From Propionicimonas sp. (lineage in GTDB: Bacteria; Actinomycetota; Actinomycetes; Propionibacteriales; Propionibacteriaceae), in contig VMSW01000007.1 of the NCBI GenBank assembly GCA_013791955.1, forward strand, positions 1,302,001-1,366,000: 64,000 nt of DNA, given 5' to 3'. The notes beneath the pieces were generated by a model. That model was not told where the DNA came from. It saw nothing but the letters and a program-made list of their open reading frames with translations, and searched no databases. Positions 50,814 through 59,204 of this stretch are shown here, piece by piece; position 1 is the stretch's first letter; each line of letters opens with the position of its first letter. Position numbers and translations under genes: made by a program.

Positions 50814-53516
50814 TCAGTGGGCGGCTTGGTGCCAGGTGCGCCCGGTGCCCACTGAAACCTCCAGCGGAACCGCCATCGCCACCGCGTGACCCATCTTGTC
50901 CCGCACCAACTCCTCAAGCTCTTCGCGCTCGCCCTCGGCCACCTCGAACACCAACTCGTCGTGCACCTGCAACAGCATCCGGCTACGCAGGCCGCGACTC
51001 TGTAGGGCAGTCTCGACGTCGAGCATGGCCACCTTGATGATGTCGGCCGCTGAGCCCTGGATCGGGGCGTTCAGGGCGGCCCGTTCGGCCATTTCCCGGC
51101 GCTGCCGGTTTGAGGAGTTCAGATCAGGCAGGTACCGCCGCCGACCCAGCACAGTCTCGGTGTAGCCGGTCTGCCGAGCCTCGGCAACAATCTCGTGCAG
51201 GTAGTCACGGACATGCCCAAACCGCTCGAAGTACTCATCCATCAACCCCTTGGCTTCTGTTACCTCCACCTTCAGTTGCTGACTCAGGCCGTAGGCGCTG
51301 AGCCCGTAAGCCAGGCCGTAGTTCATCGCCTTGATCTTGGCTCGCTGGGGGACGCTCACCTCATCGGCGGCAACGCCGAAGACCCGCGACGCCATGATGG
51401 TGTGGAAGTCCTCACCAGTCGAAAAGGCCTCGATCAGGCCAGCATCGGAGGACTGGTCGGCCATGATCCGCATCTCGATCTGGGAGTAGTCGGCAGTCAG
51501 GAGAGTCTCATAGCCGTCTCCGACCACGAATGCTTCCCGAATGCGTCGACCCGCCTCGGTGCGAATGGGGATGTTCTGCAGATTCGGGTCGGTAGAGGAC
51601 AACCTGCCAGTGGCGGCAATTGTCTGGACGTAGGTCGTGTGCACCCGGCCGTCAGCCGCGATCGACTTCTGCAGCCCCTCAACGGTCTGGCGCAACCGGA
51701 TTTGATCTCGATGCCGCAGCAGGTGCGCCAAGAACGGATGCTCGGTCTTGGCGAACAGCAGCTCCAGTGACTCCGCGTCGGTGGTGTAGCCGGTTTGGGT
51801 CTTGCGCGTCTTCGGCATCCCCAACTCGTCGAACAGCACCGCTTGCAGCTGCTTGGGTGAGCCCAGGTTGATCTGCTTGCCCAGCACCGCGTGGGCATCG
51901 GATTCGGCGGCAGCCACGGCGGCATCGAACTCGGCATGGAGGTGGTCAAGGTAGTCAGCATCGATTGCGATCCCGACCGCTTCCATCCGGGCCAGGGTTC
52001 GAGTGAGCGGCAACTCAACCTCGCGCAGCAGGCTCGTGCCACCCTGGGCTTCCAGTTCCGCCTCCAGCACGGTGGCCAAATCGATCACCGCCCGAGCTCG
52101 CACCATCGCCTCAGCACCCGCGTTCTCAGTGTCGAACACGAACGCGGCCTGGTCACCCTCGGCTGCCCCAGTTCCCGACACGGCCAAATCTCGCCGCAAA
52201 TGGCGAGCGGTGAGATCACCCAGGTCGTAGACCCGCTGATCCGGACGCAACAGGTAGGCCGCGAGCTGAGTGTCGCTGACCAACCCGGCCAGCTCCCAGC
52301 CGCGGGCCCAGAGCGCCAACATCGGCCCCTTGGCATCGTGCATCGCCTTCGGCGCTGACCCATCGGCAAGCCAAGCGCCCAGGGCCGCATCGTCTGCGGG
52401 ATCAAGCGTGGCCACCTCGATCCAGGCCGCCGCACCATCGGCCGCTGCCAGCGCCAACCCAGTGACGTCACCGGTGCCAGCGCGCCAGCGCCCACTGACG
52501 TCGATGCCAACCACTGCGGACCGACCATGCCCGGCCAGCCAGGCGGCCACCTGACCGGGAGCCAGCACTTCGCCAGCAACCTCGAAGCCGCCGGAGTTGA
52601 TCAGGTCGTCGGCTGGCAGGGTCTCCATCAGCCGGTCACGCAGGACGCGGAATTCCAGGCCGTCGAACAACATATGGACGGCCTCGCGATCCCAGTCACG
52701 ACGCTCCAACTCGGAAACGGCCACTGGCAGCTCCAAGTCACCGATCAGTGCATTGAGCTCCCGGTTGCGCCGAACATCGCCCAGGTGTTCGCGCAGCGAG
52801 TCGCCAACCTTGCCACCGATCTCATCGACGTGCCGCAGCAGGTTCTCCAAGCCGTCGTAGGCCGCTAGCCACTTTGCGGCGGTTTTCGGGCCGACTCCAG
52901 GAACCCCCGGCAGGTTGTCACTGGTCTCCCCCACCAGTGCCGCCAATTCTGGGTATCTGGCCGGGGCCACCAGGTACTTCTCGCTTACCGTGGCCGGGTC
53001 GAGCCGAGCCAGGTCAGAGACGCCCTTGCGTGGGTATAACACCGTCACTCGATCGGTCACCAACTGCAAAGTGTCCCGGTCACCGGTACAGATCAGCACC
53101 CGCAGCCCCGCAGCCTCGCCTTGGCGAGCCAAAGTCGCGATGATGTCGTCGGCCTCGAAACCGTCAGCTTCCACGTGCACGATGTTGAGAGCGTCCAGCA
53201 CCTCTTTAATCAGCGCCACCTGACCGGAGAACTCCGCCGGGGAGGCCGAGCGGTTCGCCTTGTAGTCGGCGTACTGGGCGCTGCGAAAGGTCTGCCGCGA
53301 GACGTCGAAGGCCACTGCCAGGTGGGTGGGCTGCTCGTCACGAAGGACGTTGATCAGCATCGAGGTGAAGCCGTAGACCGCGTTGGTGTGTTGACCGGTG
53401 CTGGTGGCGAAGTTCTCCACCGGCAGCGCGAAGAAGGCGCGATAGGCCACCGAGTGCCCATCAATCAACAGCAACGTGCCAGTCGGATCACCGTGGCCGG
53501 AGGGAGGGTTCGTCAC
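50814..53516 (-). CDS. polA: DNA polymerase I
   Basis: 900 aa from GTG 53516; the frame is open for 60 further residues that overlap the hotdog gene and are rejected. 5'-3' exonuclease domain (about 10-290: LLLIDGHSVAYRAFFAL, ICTGDRDTLQL, GVPGVGPKTAAKWL). The 3'-5' exonuclease domain is degenerate: VVGIDVSG stands where DxE is needed. Polymerase motifs A (LTADYSQIEMR), B (RAKIKAMNYGLAYG) and C (LQVHDELVFE) are intact. Repairs gaps after excision and Okazaki processing. Confidence 0.96.
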   Translation of the reverse strand: MTNPPSGHGDPTGTLLLIDGHSVAYRAFFALPVENFATSTGQHTNAVYGFTSMLINVLRDEQPTHLAVAFDVSRQTFRSAQYADYKANRSASPAEFSGQVALIKEVLDALNIVHVEADGFEADDIIATLARQGEAAGLRVLICTGDRDTLQLVTDRVTVLYPRKGVSDLARLDPATVSEKYLVAPARYPELAALVGETSDNLPGVPGVGPKTAAKWLAAYDGLENLLRHVDEIGGKVGDSLREHLGDVRRNRELNALIGDLELPVAVSELERRDWDREAVHMLFDGLEFRVLRDRLMETLPADDLINSGGFEVAGEVLAPGQVAAWLAGHGRSAVVGIDVSGRWRAGTGDVTGLALAAADGAAAWIEVATLDPADDAALGAWLADGSAPKAMHDAKGPMLALWARGWELAGLVSDTQLAAYLLRPDQRVYDLGDLTARHLRRDLAVSGTGAAEGDQAAFVFDTENAGAEAMVRARAVIDLATVLEAELEAQGGTSLLREVELPLTRTLARMEAVGIAIDADYLDHLHAEFDAAVAAAESDAHAVLGKQINLGSPKQLQAVLFDELGMPKTRKTQTGYTTDAESLELLFAKTEHPFLAHLLRHRDQIRLRQTVEGLQKSIAADGRVHTTYVQTIAATGRLSSTDPNLQNIPIRTEAGRRIREAFVVGDGYETLLTADYSQIEMRIMADQSSDAGLIEAFSTGEDFHTIMASRVFGVAADEVSVPQRAKIKAMNYGLAYGLSAYGLSQQLKVEVTEAKGLMDEYFERFGHVRDYLHEIVAEARQTGYTETVLGRRRYLPDLNSSNRQRREMAERAALNAPIQGSAADIIKVAMLDVETALQSRGLRSRMLLQVHDELVFEVAEGEREELEELVRDKMGHAVAMAVPLEVSVGTGRTWHQAAH

Positions 53517-53577
53517 AGACCGGAACTCTACCGGGGACGACTGACCACGACGCCCTGGGGTGTGCCAAGGTTGGCGA

Positions 53578-53994
53578 GTGAACGTTCCCGATTGGTTCGA
53601 AGGCTTACGCAGCCCATTGGACGACAAGATGGGCACGGAGTGGATCGAAATCACTCCGACCCGCGCTGTGGGCCGCTGCCCGGTCGCTGGCAACACTCAG
53701 CCCTTCGGGCTGTGGCATGGCGGCGCGTCCTGCGTCCTGGCCGAAAGCCTGGCTTCCCTGGCTGCCGCAGCCGAAGTCGGCCCCAGCGGTGCGGTGACCG
53801 GCGTCGACATCAACGCCACCCACTTGCGCAGCGTTACCGACGGCTGGATCACCGGGACGGCTACCGCCATCCGGATTGGCGGCACCCTGGCCACCTACGA
53901 CGTAGCGTTGGTCGCCGACAACGGGACGCAGGTATGCGCCGCCCGAATCACCGTCTTTCTTCGCCGCGCCCGGCCGGATTCAGCTACTTCTTGA
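53578..53994 (+). CDS. Hotdog-fold thioesterase (PaaI-like)
   Basis: 138 aa from GTG 53578. Hotdog motifs: GRCPVAGNTQPFGLWHGGASCVLAES, which includes the HGG(A)-type active-site loop, then GVDINATHLRSVTDG and GTATAIRIGGTLATYDV. Likely hydrolyses an acyl- or aroyl-CoA. Divergent from polA, and it overlaps the convergent ANTAR regulator by 11 bases at the 3' ends. Confidence 0.85.
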   Translation: MNVPDWFEGLRSPLDDKMGTEWIEITPTRAVGRCPVAGNTQPFGLWHGGASCVLAESLASLAAAAEVGPSGAVTGVDINATHLRSVTDGWITGTATAIRIGGTLATYDVALVADNGTQVCAARITVFLRRARPDSATS

Positions 53995-54616
53995 GCGGTC
54001 GGCCTTTGCCGCCGCCCTTGGAATGCTCAATGACGCCCTCGGCCACCTCGCGCATCGACTTGCGCAGGTCCATCGCGGTCTTCTGGATCCAGCGGAACGC
54101 CTCGGGCTCAGTCAGCCCCAGCCCCTCCTGCAACAGACCCTTGGCTTGGTCTACGGCCTTCCGCGATGCGAACCGCTCTTCCAGGTCGGCAACCTCGGCC
54201 TCGACAGCCCGGATCTCGGCGAACCGGCCGATCGCAATTTCGATAGCCGGCACCACATCTGAACTGTCGAAGGGCTTGACCACGTAGGCCATCGCGCCGG
54301 CATCTCTGGCTCGTTCTACCAACTCACGCTGACTGAAGGCGGTCAGCATCACAACTGGAGCGATTCGCTCCTCAGCGATCTGGGCTGCTGCGGTGATGCC
54401 GTCCATCTTGGGCATCTTCACGTCCATCACCACCAGGTCGGGCGTGAGCTCGCGGGCCAACCGAAGCGCCTCTTCGCCATCGGACGCCTCAGCGATCACC
54501 TGGTAACCCTCCTCGGTGAGGAGTTCGACCAAATCCAACCGAATAACGGCCTCATCTTCGGCGACCAGGACCCGCAAGCCCTTATCGGACGGGGTCTTCT
54601 CGGGAGCATCTACCAT
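53984..54616 (-). CDS. ANTAR-domain response regulator (PdtaR-like)
   Basis: 210 aa from ATG 54616 (AGGAAAG upstream). Receiver domain 14-130: acidic pair Glu20-Asp21, phospho-acceptor Asp65 (VVMDVKMPKMDG), Thr92 and Lys114. The C-terminal ANTAR RNA-binding domain is about 145-200 (RKAVDQAKGLLQEGLGLTEPEAFRWIQKTA). ANTAR proteins bind paired hexaloop hairpins in mRNA and prevent termination. In M. tuberculosis the equivalent gene (pdtaR) also lies near polA and rpsA, with its kinase PdtaS elsewhere. The open frame upstream runs antisense through the tRNA and is not coding. Confidence 0.92.
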   Translation of the reverse strand: MVDAPEKTPSDKGLRVLVAEDEAVIRLDLVELLTEEGYQVIAEASDGEEALRLARELTPDLVVMDVKMPKMDGITAAAQIAEERIAPVVMLTAFSQRELVERARDAGAMAYVVKPFDSSDVVPAIEIAIGRFAEIRAVEAEVADLEERFASRKAVDQAKGLLQEGLGLTEPEAFRWIQKTAMDLRKSMREVAEGVIEHSKGGGKGRPLKK

Positions 54617-54718
54617 GATCACTTTCCTGACGGGCATCTCGTCGTAGGTGGTGCGTGTCGAGGGTACCGTGCGTGCGTCCTTCGGTGCCAAGTTGTGGCA
54701 GAATCGTCGGGGCCCCCT

Positions 54719-54801
54719 GCCGGGGTGGCGGAATGGTATACGCGGACGGCTCAAACCCGTCTGCCCATTAGGGCGTAGGGGTTCGACTCCCCTCCTCGGC
54801 A
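54719..54801 (+). tRNA. tRNA-Leu (anticodon CAA)
   Basis: 83 bases, class II. Acceptor stem GCCGGGG / CCTCGGC (one G-U pair) with discriminator A at 54801; anticodon stem GACGG / CCGTC with loop CTCAAAC giving CAA; long variable arm TGCCC-ATTA-GGGCG; T arm AGGGG-TTCGACT-CCCCT. Reads TTG leucine codons. CCA is not encoded. Confidence 0.96.
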
Positions 54802-54944
54802 CTCATCGGACATGCCGTTTGACTAGGGATACCGCTACGTTGACCCATCCCGCATGGGGGGTCGCTCCAAGGGGGACTGTCGGCTGTACGTTGCACACAG
54901 TTAGCCTTGGATAGCTCGTTCCCGGTCCGCCAGTCCCAAGAAGT

Positions 54945-54974
54945 TCGGTGCACACCGACCCCCTTGAGTCGGTG
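54945..54974 (+). other. Alternative hairpins in the leader of the FIST gene
   Basis: TCGGT(G) at 54945, CACCGA(C) at 54953 and (G)TCGGTG at 54969 can form two mutually exclusive stems: 5 bp with loop GCAC, or 7 bp with loop CCCCTTGA. This is 45 bases before the FIST start codon. No known riboswitch class is recognised; the function is speculative. Confidence 0.3.
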
Positions 54975-55018
54975 CCGTAGGCGTTACCGATGCAGGATTG
55001 GCAGAAGGAAGGGTCCTC

Positions 55019-56167
55019 ATGGAGGACACCGGCCGCATTCGTAGGGCGCAATCGTGCGCAACTGACCCAAGTGATGCCGCGCGCGAGTTTCACACCGCCG
55101 TCGCGCAGCCGCATATGGCGTTGGTGATCTTCTTTTGCTCTGTTGATTATGATCTCGACACCTTGGCTTCAGAGATGCGGCATCTCTTTTCGGGCGTTCA
55201 GGTCATTGGCTGCACAACCGCGGGTGAAATCGGCCCCAAGGGCTACTGCGACCGCACAATCTCCGGAGCAAGTTTTCCTTCGGGGGGCTTCACTGCTGCG
55301 TGTGGCCGGATCGATGGATTGCAGCAATTCGAATCTATCCAGGCGAGCTCCCTAGCGCAGGATCTCATGCAACGGCTGGAAACCCTGGAACCGCAAGCCG
55401 GTGAGAGCAACAGTTTCGCATTTCTCCTGATCGATGGGTTGTCCGTGCGCGAAGAGCCGGTGACTCGCGCCCTGCAGAATGCCCTCGGGAGAATTCCGTT
55501 GGTGGGAGGCTCGGCCGGCGATGGGCTGAGTTTTGGCAGAACGCACGTGTATTCTGACGGGAGCTTCCATACCGATAGTGCTGTCCTGGCAGTGGTCACC
55601 ACTCCCGCACCCTTCAGGATCTTCAAGACCCAGCATTTCGTCCCCACGGACCAGCGTTTCGTGGTTACGGCCGCGGATTCCGCGCACAGGATCGTCAATG
55701 AGATCGATGGCTGGCCGGCGGCCGAGAGATACGCTGATGTCCTTGGGATGGGCGTAGAGAGTCTTGACCCCGGTCGTTTTGCGGAGCAGCCGATAGTCGT
55801 GGTAATCGATGGCACGAACTACGTTCGTTCGATTCAGAAGGTTAACCTGGACGGCGGACTGACCTTCTTCTGCGCTATCGATGAGGGTCTTGTCTTGCGG
55901 GGGGCTCGCGGCGTGGATCTGGTAGGGAATCTCGAAGAGGCGTTTGCCGAGATACGTGGGGCGATCGGCCAGCCGCAACTGGTGGTTGGTTGCGACTGCA
56001 TCCTGCGGAAGCTGGAGATGACCCAGCGCGGACTGATCGATCGCGTTGCGAAGGTATTCCACGACAACAATGTCGTCGGTTTCAGTAGCTATGGCGAGCA
56101 GCACCTAGGCGTGCATGTGAACCAGACTCTCACCGGCATTGCGATCGGCGATCTCGCCGATGACTGA
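55019..56167 (+). CDS. FIST domain sensor protein (NosP-like)
   Basis: 382 aa from ATG 55019 (GAAGGAAGGG upstream); a TTG at 54998 is possible. FIST-N domain about 30-210 (VIGCTTAGEIGPKGYCDRTISG, FLLIDGLSVREE, LVGGSAGDGLSFG) and FIST-C about 220-365, ending GFSSYGEQHLGVHVNQTLTGIAIG. This matches the 380-390 aa FIST proteins that include NosP, a haem-based nitric-oxide sensor encoded beside histidine kinases or cyclic-di-GMP enzymes. The His in GVHVNQT is a candidate haem ligand. It overlaps the downstream GGDEF gene by eight bases. Haem and NO binding are inferred from family and context. Confidence 0.85.
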   Translation: MEDTGRIRRAQSCATDPSDAAREFHTAVAQPHMALVIFFCSVDYDLDTLASEMRHLFSGVQVIGCTTAGEIGPKGYCDRTISGASFPSGGFTAACGRIDGLQQFESIQASSLAQDLMQRLETLEPQAGESNSFAFLLIDGLSVREEPVTRALQNALGRIPLVGGSAGDGLSFGRTHVYSDGSFHTDSAVLAVVTTPAPFRIFKTQHFVPTDQRFVVTAADSAHRIVNEIDGWPAAERYADVLGMGVESLDPGRFAEQPIVVVIDGTNYVRSIQKVNLDGGLTFFCAIDEGLVLRGARGVDLVGNLEEAFAEIRGAIGQPQLVVGCDCILRKLEMTQRGLIDRVAKVFHDNNVVGFSSYGEQHLGVHVNQTLTGIAIGDLADD

Positions 56168-57305
56168 ACCCGGGTCCCCACTTGCCTCGGCTCAACCCGC
56201 GTGGGCGGCGGAGTCTGTCCGACTGAACAAAATCATCCAGGCGTTGATGGATCGAGCTGAACGCAACACCGGCGCCCAGGGCTCCGACTTCAGCATCTTC
56301 CAAACAACAATCATGCTGGAGGAGCAGGTGCGTCGCCGTACGGCAGAGTTGGAAGCGGCCTTCCGTGAGAACGAGAAGATCAATCGTGCCCTGCGCGAGT
56401 CTGAGGCGAAGTTCCGCGGGTTAGTGAGTCAGTCCCTGGTCGGTATCGTCCTCATTGAGGACGGCAAGTTCAGCTACTCCAACGCCAAGTTCGACGAGAT
56501 CTTCGGCTACGACTCAGCTGAAGTCCGAGGAATGGGTCCCCTCCAGATCGCAGTTGAAGGCGATCGCGCGCTCGTGGCGGAGAATATCCACAAGCGTTTG
56601 CGTGGCGAGGCCGACCATCTCAAACACACCTTCCGCGGGCTGCGCAAGAATAACGCAGTCATCGATATCGAGTGCCACAGCAGCGTGATGCACGTCGGCG
56701 AGAGGCGGATCGTCATCAGCCTGGTCATGGATATCTCCGAACGCACCCGCGCCGAGCGTGCGGTCCAGGTCTTACAGGAAGAGCTCCGTGAGTTGTCCAC
56801 GCGCGACGCACTGACCGGCCTCTACAACCGTAGATTCCTCGAGGAGAGCTTCAGGCGCGAACTGCTCCGTGCTGAGCGCACTGGGCATCCAGTCGGCGTG
56901 ATCATGGGCGACCTTGATCACTTCAAAGCGATCAACGACCGCTTTGGGCATCTCGCCGGTGACGAGGTCCTTCGGGTCTTCGGGTCTCTGGTGGAGCATA
57001 ATGCGCGGGCCAGCGACATCACTTGCCGCTTCGGCGGCGAGGAGTTTCTAATCATCCTTCCAGGGATGACGGAAGAAAAAGCCAGCGAGCGCGCCGAACA
57101 GTTGCGACGCACGATTGAAGCCTCACAGGTCATCTATGGCGAATCGCAGATCACGGTCACCGCCTCGTTCGGCGTTGCCGCCTTCCCCCACCATGGCCGA
57201 ACCACCGACGAACTGATCGCCGCCGCGGACAGGGCGCTGTATTCAGCCAAGGCCGGCGGCCGCAATCGCGTTGGTCTTTGCCCGGAGCCCGGAGCCCGGA
57301 GCTAG
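56160..57305 (+). CDS. PAS-GGDEF diguanylate cyclase
   Basis: 381 aa from ATG 56160. Segments: N-terminal helix (RLNKIIQALMDRAERN), a coiled coil about 50-85 (MLEEQVRRRTAELEAAF), a PAS domain about 85-195 (KFRGLVSQSLVGIVLIEDGKF ... VIDIECHSSVM), then GGDEF about 210-375. The active-site loop is GGEEF at 292-296, and the inhibitory I-site RASD lies exactly five residues before it. Both indicate an active, product-inhibited cyclase making cyclic-di-GMP. No membrane segment, so the signal is cytoplasmic, probably from the overlapping FIST protein. The wording is reminiscent of betaproteobacterial cyclases. Confidence 0.93.
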   Translation: MTEPGSPLASAQPAWAAESVRLNKIIQALMDRAERNTGAQGSDFSIFQTTIMLEEQVRRRTAELEAAFRENEKINRALRESEAKFRGLVSQSLVGIVLIEDGKFSYSNAKFDEIFGYDSAEVRGMGPLQIAVEGDRALVAENIHKRLRGEADHLKHTFRGLRKNNAVIDIECHSSVMHVGERRIVISLVMDISERTRAERAVQVLQEELRELSTRDALTGLYNRRFLEESFRRELLRAERTGHPVGVIMGDLDHFKAINDRFGHLAGDEVLRVFGSLVEHNARASDITCRFGGEEFLIILPGMTEEKASERAEQLRRTIEASQVIYGESQITVTASFGVAAFPHHGRTTDELIAAADRALYSAKAGGRNRVGLCPEPGARS

Positions 57306-57415
57306 CGGACCTCTCCAGACTCGCGATCGAGATTCCGTCGCATCCCACAGGTACCGAGGGGTGACCCCGACAGCGACGGCCTGATGGGAACTTTCGTTGG
57401 CCAAAGACAGGCAGA

Positions 57416-59137
57416 TCAGCGCGACTGACCGCACGTGGTTTGCGCTGTCCGGCCGGCAAATCGGTCGGCCAACCAGGCCTGAACCGCCGGCAACTGGGGC
57501 GACTCAGTTCGGGCTGGGCTCTGATGCCCCAGCCCCGGATAGGTTCGGTAATCGACGGACTGACCGGCTCGACACAGCCACGCGACCCACGCGTCAGTGG
57601 ACTGACGGGTGATCACCTGGTCGGCATCTCCTTGGGTCACCAGCAGCGGTGCCGAAGTTGTGGTCGGGATATTTTGGGCCAGTCGCACCGCTAACGGGCC
57701 TTGCGCTGGCGAGGTCAGCCAACTTGGACTCACTCCAGCGACCGAAACCCAGTTCTGCATCGCCCAGCCTGCCCCACCACACCGATGAGCGGTCTCGGTG
57801 GCCACCGCCCGTTGCCCGGGGTCAAGGTAGTCACTGACCAACACTTCTGGATAGTTGGCCGCGTAGCTACCCAACAACTGCGAGGCCTGGTCGCTGGTCG
57901 GACTGCCGGCCAGCAGCGCTGCAGGATCGACCACGGGCCCGTCCACCGCCACGCCAGCGATCTTCACCCCTGGTGCGTAGTCCGCAGCCAGTTGCGCGGC
58001 CCACAGGGCAGCGTGACCACCTTGGGAATGGCCCCACAGCGCCACCGATCCCAACCGAAGCCCAGGGATCTGGGCCGCCGCGCGGACCGCGTCCAGCAGC
58101 GAACGCCCTTCAGCCACGCCAACCAGGTAGCTCGGCACCCCAGCCGTCCCTAAGCCTGGGTAGTCCGGCGCGATCACCGCGTAACCGGCCGCTAGGAGTT
58201 GCGGCACCACTGACAACCCGCCAGCCGCTTCACCAATCACCGATGGTGCGCACCCCTGCGTGCTGCCCGTCTCAGAATGCGCCCAGACGACCACTGGCAG
58301 TTGGGCTGCAGTGGTTGAGTAAGGGACGTAAACCACTGCGCTAGCCGCCACAGCCGTCCCGGTGGCGTCGTAGGTGGCATAGAGCACCCGGATGGCCATT
58401 CCGGTCGGAACCGTGCCCTCGGCATAGGCGTCGGCCCGCAGCAGGCTGCCAGCTGCGGTGTCCGCAGGGATGTCACGGTAGTAGAACTCCGAGGGATAGG
58501 GCCGTTGGTGATCGGCCGCAATCCCAGCAAACAGCAATGCCGTAGCCAGGCCGAGTCCGATCAGGCGCCAGCTCAAGCGCTGTCGTTCGGTGGGGGCACC
58601 CAGCCCGGTGGGCGGATACCACAAGTCAATCAGCAGCCCGGCCCCCACCAGGATCAGCCGGAAGCCGAGAGTGATGGTCATCGGCAACAGCACCACGTCG
58701 GCCCACAGTGCGGTAAGCACGCCGAGCAGGCCGGTCACCACGCCCGTCACCAAGGCCACCGTGAGTCCGCCAGCGGCCGCGCCTACCAGCATCGCTGGCA
58801 ACCGGGTGCGGGAAAGCAGTCCTGACCAGACCTCGAGGGCTCCGGTGGCAACCAGCAGCAGCCCCACCACCGCACCAATGGCCATTACCGGCACTTCTGG
58901 CCAGATCAACAAGAGCACGGCGCCAACGAGGTACATCCCGCCTAGCAGCCATCTCGCTGGCGCTTCCCGAGTCCCCTGGACGATCTCGGCGAACGCTGCT
59001 ACCGCCAGCCCAATGGCGATACTGACGACGAAAAGGGAGGGCGCTGAGAGCGGACGCAGCGTCAGCAGTGCCCCAACGAGCATGCTGAGAAAACCCATGG
59101 CAGCGCGAACTAACGTGCGCTTCCCCCTCCGCGCCAT
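57416..59137 (-). CDS. Membrane-anchored alpha/beta hydrolase (secretory-lipase-like fusion)
   Basis: 573 aa. Residues about 10-205 hold six to seven hydrophobic helices of the HdeD/DUF308 kind (repeated VGxxLLxxP, GxxLxATGALEV). From about 215 comes an alpha/beta hydrolase related to fungal-type secretory lipases: nucleophile Ser371 in WGHSQGG, acid near Asp504/506 (TQGDADQVI) and His538 (PGLGHQS). The hydrolase should face outside. Cys pairs support an exported domain. Substrate unknown. Convergent with the GGDEF gene, 110 bases apart, with nothing clear in the gap. Confidence 0.8.
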   Translation of the reverse strand: MARRGKRTLVRAAMGFLSMLVGALLTLRPLSAPSLFVVSIAIGLAVAAFAEIVQGTREAPARWLLGGMYLVGAVLLLIWPEVPVMAIGAVVGLLLVATGALEVWSGLLSRTRLPAMLVGAAAGGLTVALVTGVVTGLLGVLTALWADVVLLPMTITLGFRLILVGAGLLIDLWYPPTGLGAPTERQRLSWRLIGLGLATALLFAGIAADHQRPYPSEFYYRDIPADTAAGSLLRADAYAEGTVPTGMAIRVLYATYDATGTAVAASAVVYVPYSTTAAQLPVVVWAHSETGSTQGCAPSVIGEAAGGLSVVPQLLAAGYAVIAPDYPGLGTAGVPSYLVGVAEGRSLLDAVRAAAQIPGLRLGSVALWGHSQGGHAALWAAQLAADYAPGVKIAGVAVDGPVVDPAALLAGSPTSDQASQLLGSYAANYPEVLVSDYLDPGQRAVATETAHRCGGAGWAMQNWVSVAGVSPSWLTSPAQGPLAVRLAQNIPTTTSAPLLVTQGDADQVITRQSTDAWVAWLCRAGQSVDYRTYPGLGHQSPARTESPQLPAVQAWLADRFAGRTAQTTCGQSR

Positions 59138-59204
59138 GCCTGAACTCTATTGCGGATTGCGCCAAGCCACCCAATGCGCGACGGTTTTCGCCTTCCGAAC
59201 AGGC

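Noticed and set aside
50814-53516. Loss of proofreading residues in PolA as a novel mutation
   Set aside because: A degenerate 3'-5' exonuclease domain is common in actinobacterial DNA polymerase I.
54617-54802. 62-codon N-terminal extension of the ANTAR regulator
   Set aside because: It runs antisense through the tRNA-Leu gene, and ATG 54616 has a good ribosome site.
54802-55018. Cyclic-di-GMP riboswitch in the leader of the FIST-GGDEF genes
   Set aside because: No GEMM-I or GEMM-II core sequence is visible; only simple hairpins.
57306-57415. Duplicate of the tRNA-Leu 3' end as an attachment site
   Set aside because: No stretch resembling the T-arm/acceptor sequence was found after the GGDEF gene.
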